The notes below the pieces were generated by a model. That model searched no databases. It saw only the letters and a program-made list of their open reading frames with translations, and was not told the DNA's origin. 5,822 nucleotides of DNA, from contig JACMOA010000388.1 of the NCBI GenBank assembly GCA_014378225.1, positions 1-5,822 on the forward strand. The letters run 5' to 3'. The DNA is from Deinococcales bacterium. Its GTDB lineage: Bacteria > Deinococcota > Deinococci > Deinococcales > Deinococcaceae. How positions within the stretch are numbered: the first letter of the stretch is position 1; every line of letters begins with the position of its first letter. Below, piece by piece: positions 5,581 to 5,822 of the stretch. A program made the position numbers and the translations under genes.

Positions 5581-5624
5581 GCATAGCGAAAGAAGGGAGT
5601 TCCTCCAGGCAGACACATACCCAC

Positions 5625-5822
5625 TCAATGTCCCGCCGAAGTCAAGTCCTGCTTGTTCACCTGAACCCGGCCCGGCTCGAGTGGTCCCAAATCCTTGGCA
5701 TACCAGCGTATCAGCGGTCTGGCATCTCTGGAAAAGTGATATCCCAGCCGCAACCAGAACTGTTCGCTCGAGCGTGTTTGAAACCCTCGAGTGAATCAGT
5801 CCAGCACGTCTTCATCAAGAAT
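5625..5822 (-). pseudogene. Possible 3' end of a convergent gene with an in-frame TGA
   Basis: Entering from the right edge on the minus strand, one frame reads ILDEDVLD and then TGA (5796-5798). The same frame then stays open for 56 more codons to TGA at 5625-5627. Part of this looks protein-like (EQFWLRLGYHFSRDARPL, then IRWYAKDLGPLEPGRVQV). No ATG or GTG follows the first TGA before this stretch. Either a convergent gene simply ends at 5796, or a longer ancestral C-terminus was cut off by the TGA. Only nine codons of the upstream part are visible, so this is a weak call, and a plus-strand frame (5628 to the edge) is equally open. Confidence 0.25.

Larger units (their letters stand above)
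5493..5822. other. 3' flank of opcA-pgl, no complete gene
   Basis: Beyond the two hairpins listed separately, a third inverted repeat lies at about 5574-5595 (TTCTTT with AAAGAA, nine-base interval); GGAA/TTCC at 5566-5569/5600-5603 could extend it. The remainder (5604-5822) holds three CTCGAG sites and frames open on both strands. None resembles a family I can name. Confidence 0.6.

Noticed and set aside
5628..5822. Plus-strand frame from ATG 5628 open to the window edge (65 codons)
   Set aside because: It has no ribosome binding site or -10 box at leaderless spacing, the product is not recognised, and third-position GC (about 60% by hand count) equals that of the opposite strand, so it cannot be preferred.

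Overview
The window looks like chromosomal DNA from a member of the Deinococcota (Deinococcus-Thermus), probably on the Deinococcus side. The evidence is the wording of the threonyl-tRNA synthetase (for example QGDYIDLCRGPHFP and GVAFATKPELDEYL), promoter -10 boxes that sit almost directly on start codons as in leaderless transcripts, and moderately GC-rich coding sequence. The genus cannot be fixed from the sequence alone. The six-base palindrome CTCGAG is extremely abundant: I counted about 58 copies by eye, roughly one per 100 bases, where one or two would be expected by chance.

Layout: (1) 1-1617, minus strand, is most of thrS (threonyl-tRNA synthetase), running off the left edge without its C-terminal anticodon-binding domain. 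(2) 1618-1965 is a gene-free spacer holding the thrS promoter and six CTCGAG sites. (3) 1966-2682, minus strand, encodes a membrane PAP2 phosphatase. (4) 2683-2840 is a divergent promoter region with short tandem repeats built on CTCGAG. (5) 2841-3461, plus strand, is gmk (guanylate kinase). (6) 3584-3660 is a tRNA-Pro(GGG) gene with encoded CCA, followed by a strong intrinsic terminator. (7) 3690-3872 is an AT-richer regulatory region with two copies of a 20-bp operator-like dyad, the second overlapping a -10 box. (8) 3873-5492 encodes one polypeptide that fuses an OpcA-type glucose-6-phosphate dehydrogenase assembly domain to 6-phosphogluconolactonase. (9) 5493-5822 holds hairpins and possibly the end of a convergent gene.

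Most genes are unconnected housekeeping functions: translation (thrS, tRNA-Pro), nucleotide metabolism (gmk), lipid phosphate hydrolysis (PAP2) and the oxidative pentose phosphate pathway (opcA-pgl). Only the last appears to have a dedicated regulatory region. No mobile element, CRISPR array or defence system was seen. The points most worth following are the CTCGAG iteration, the OpcA-Pgl fusion and its twin operators, the leaderless promoter architecture, and small CTCGAG-based intergenic repeats.
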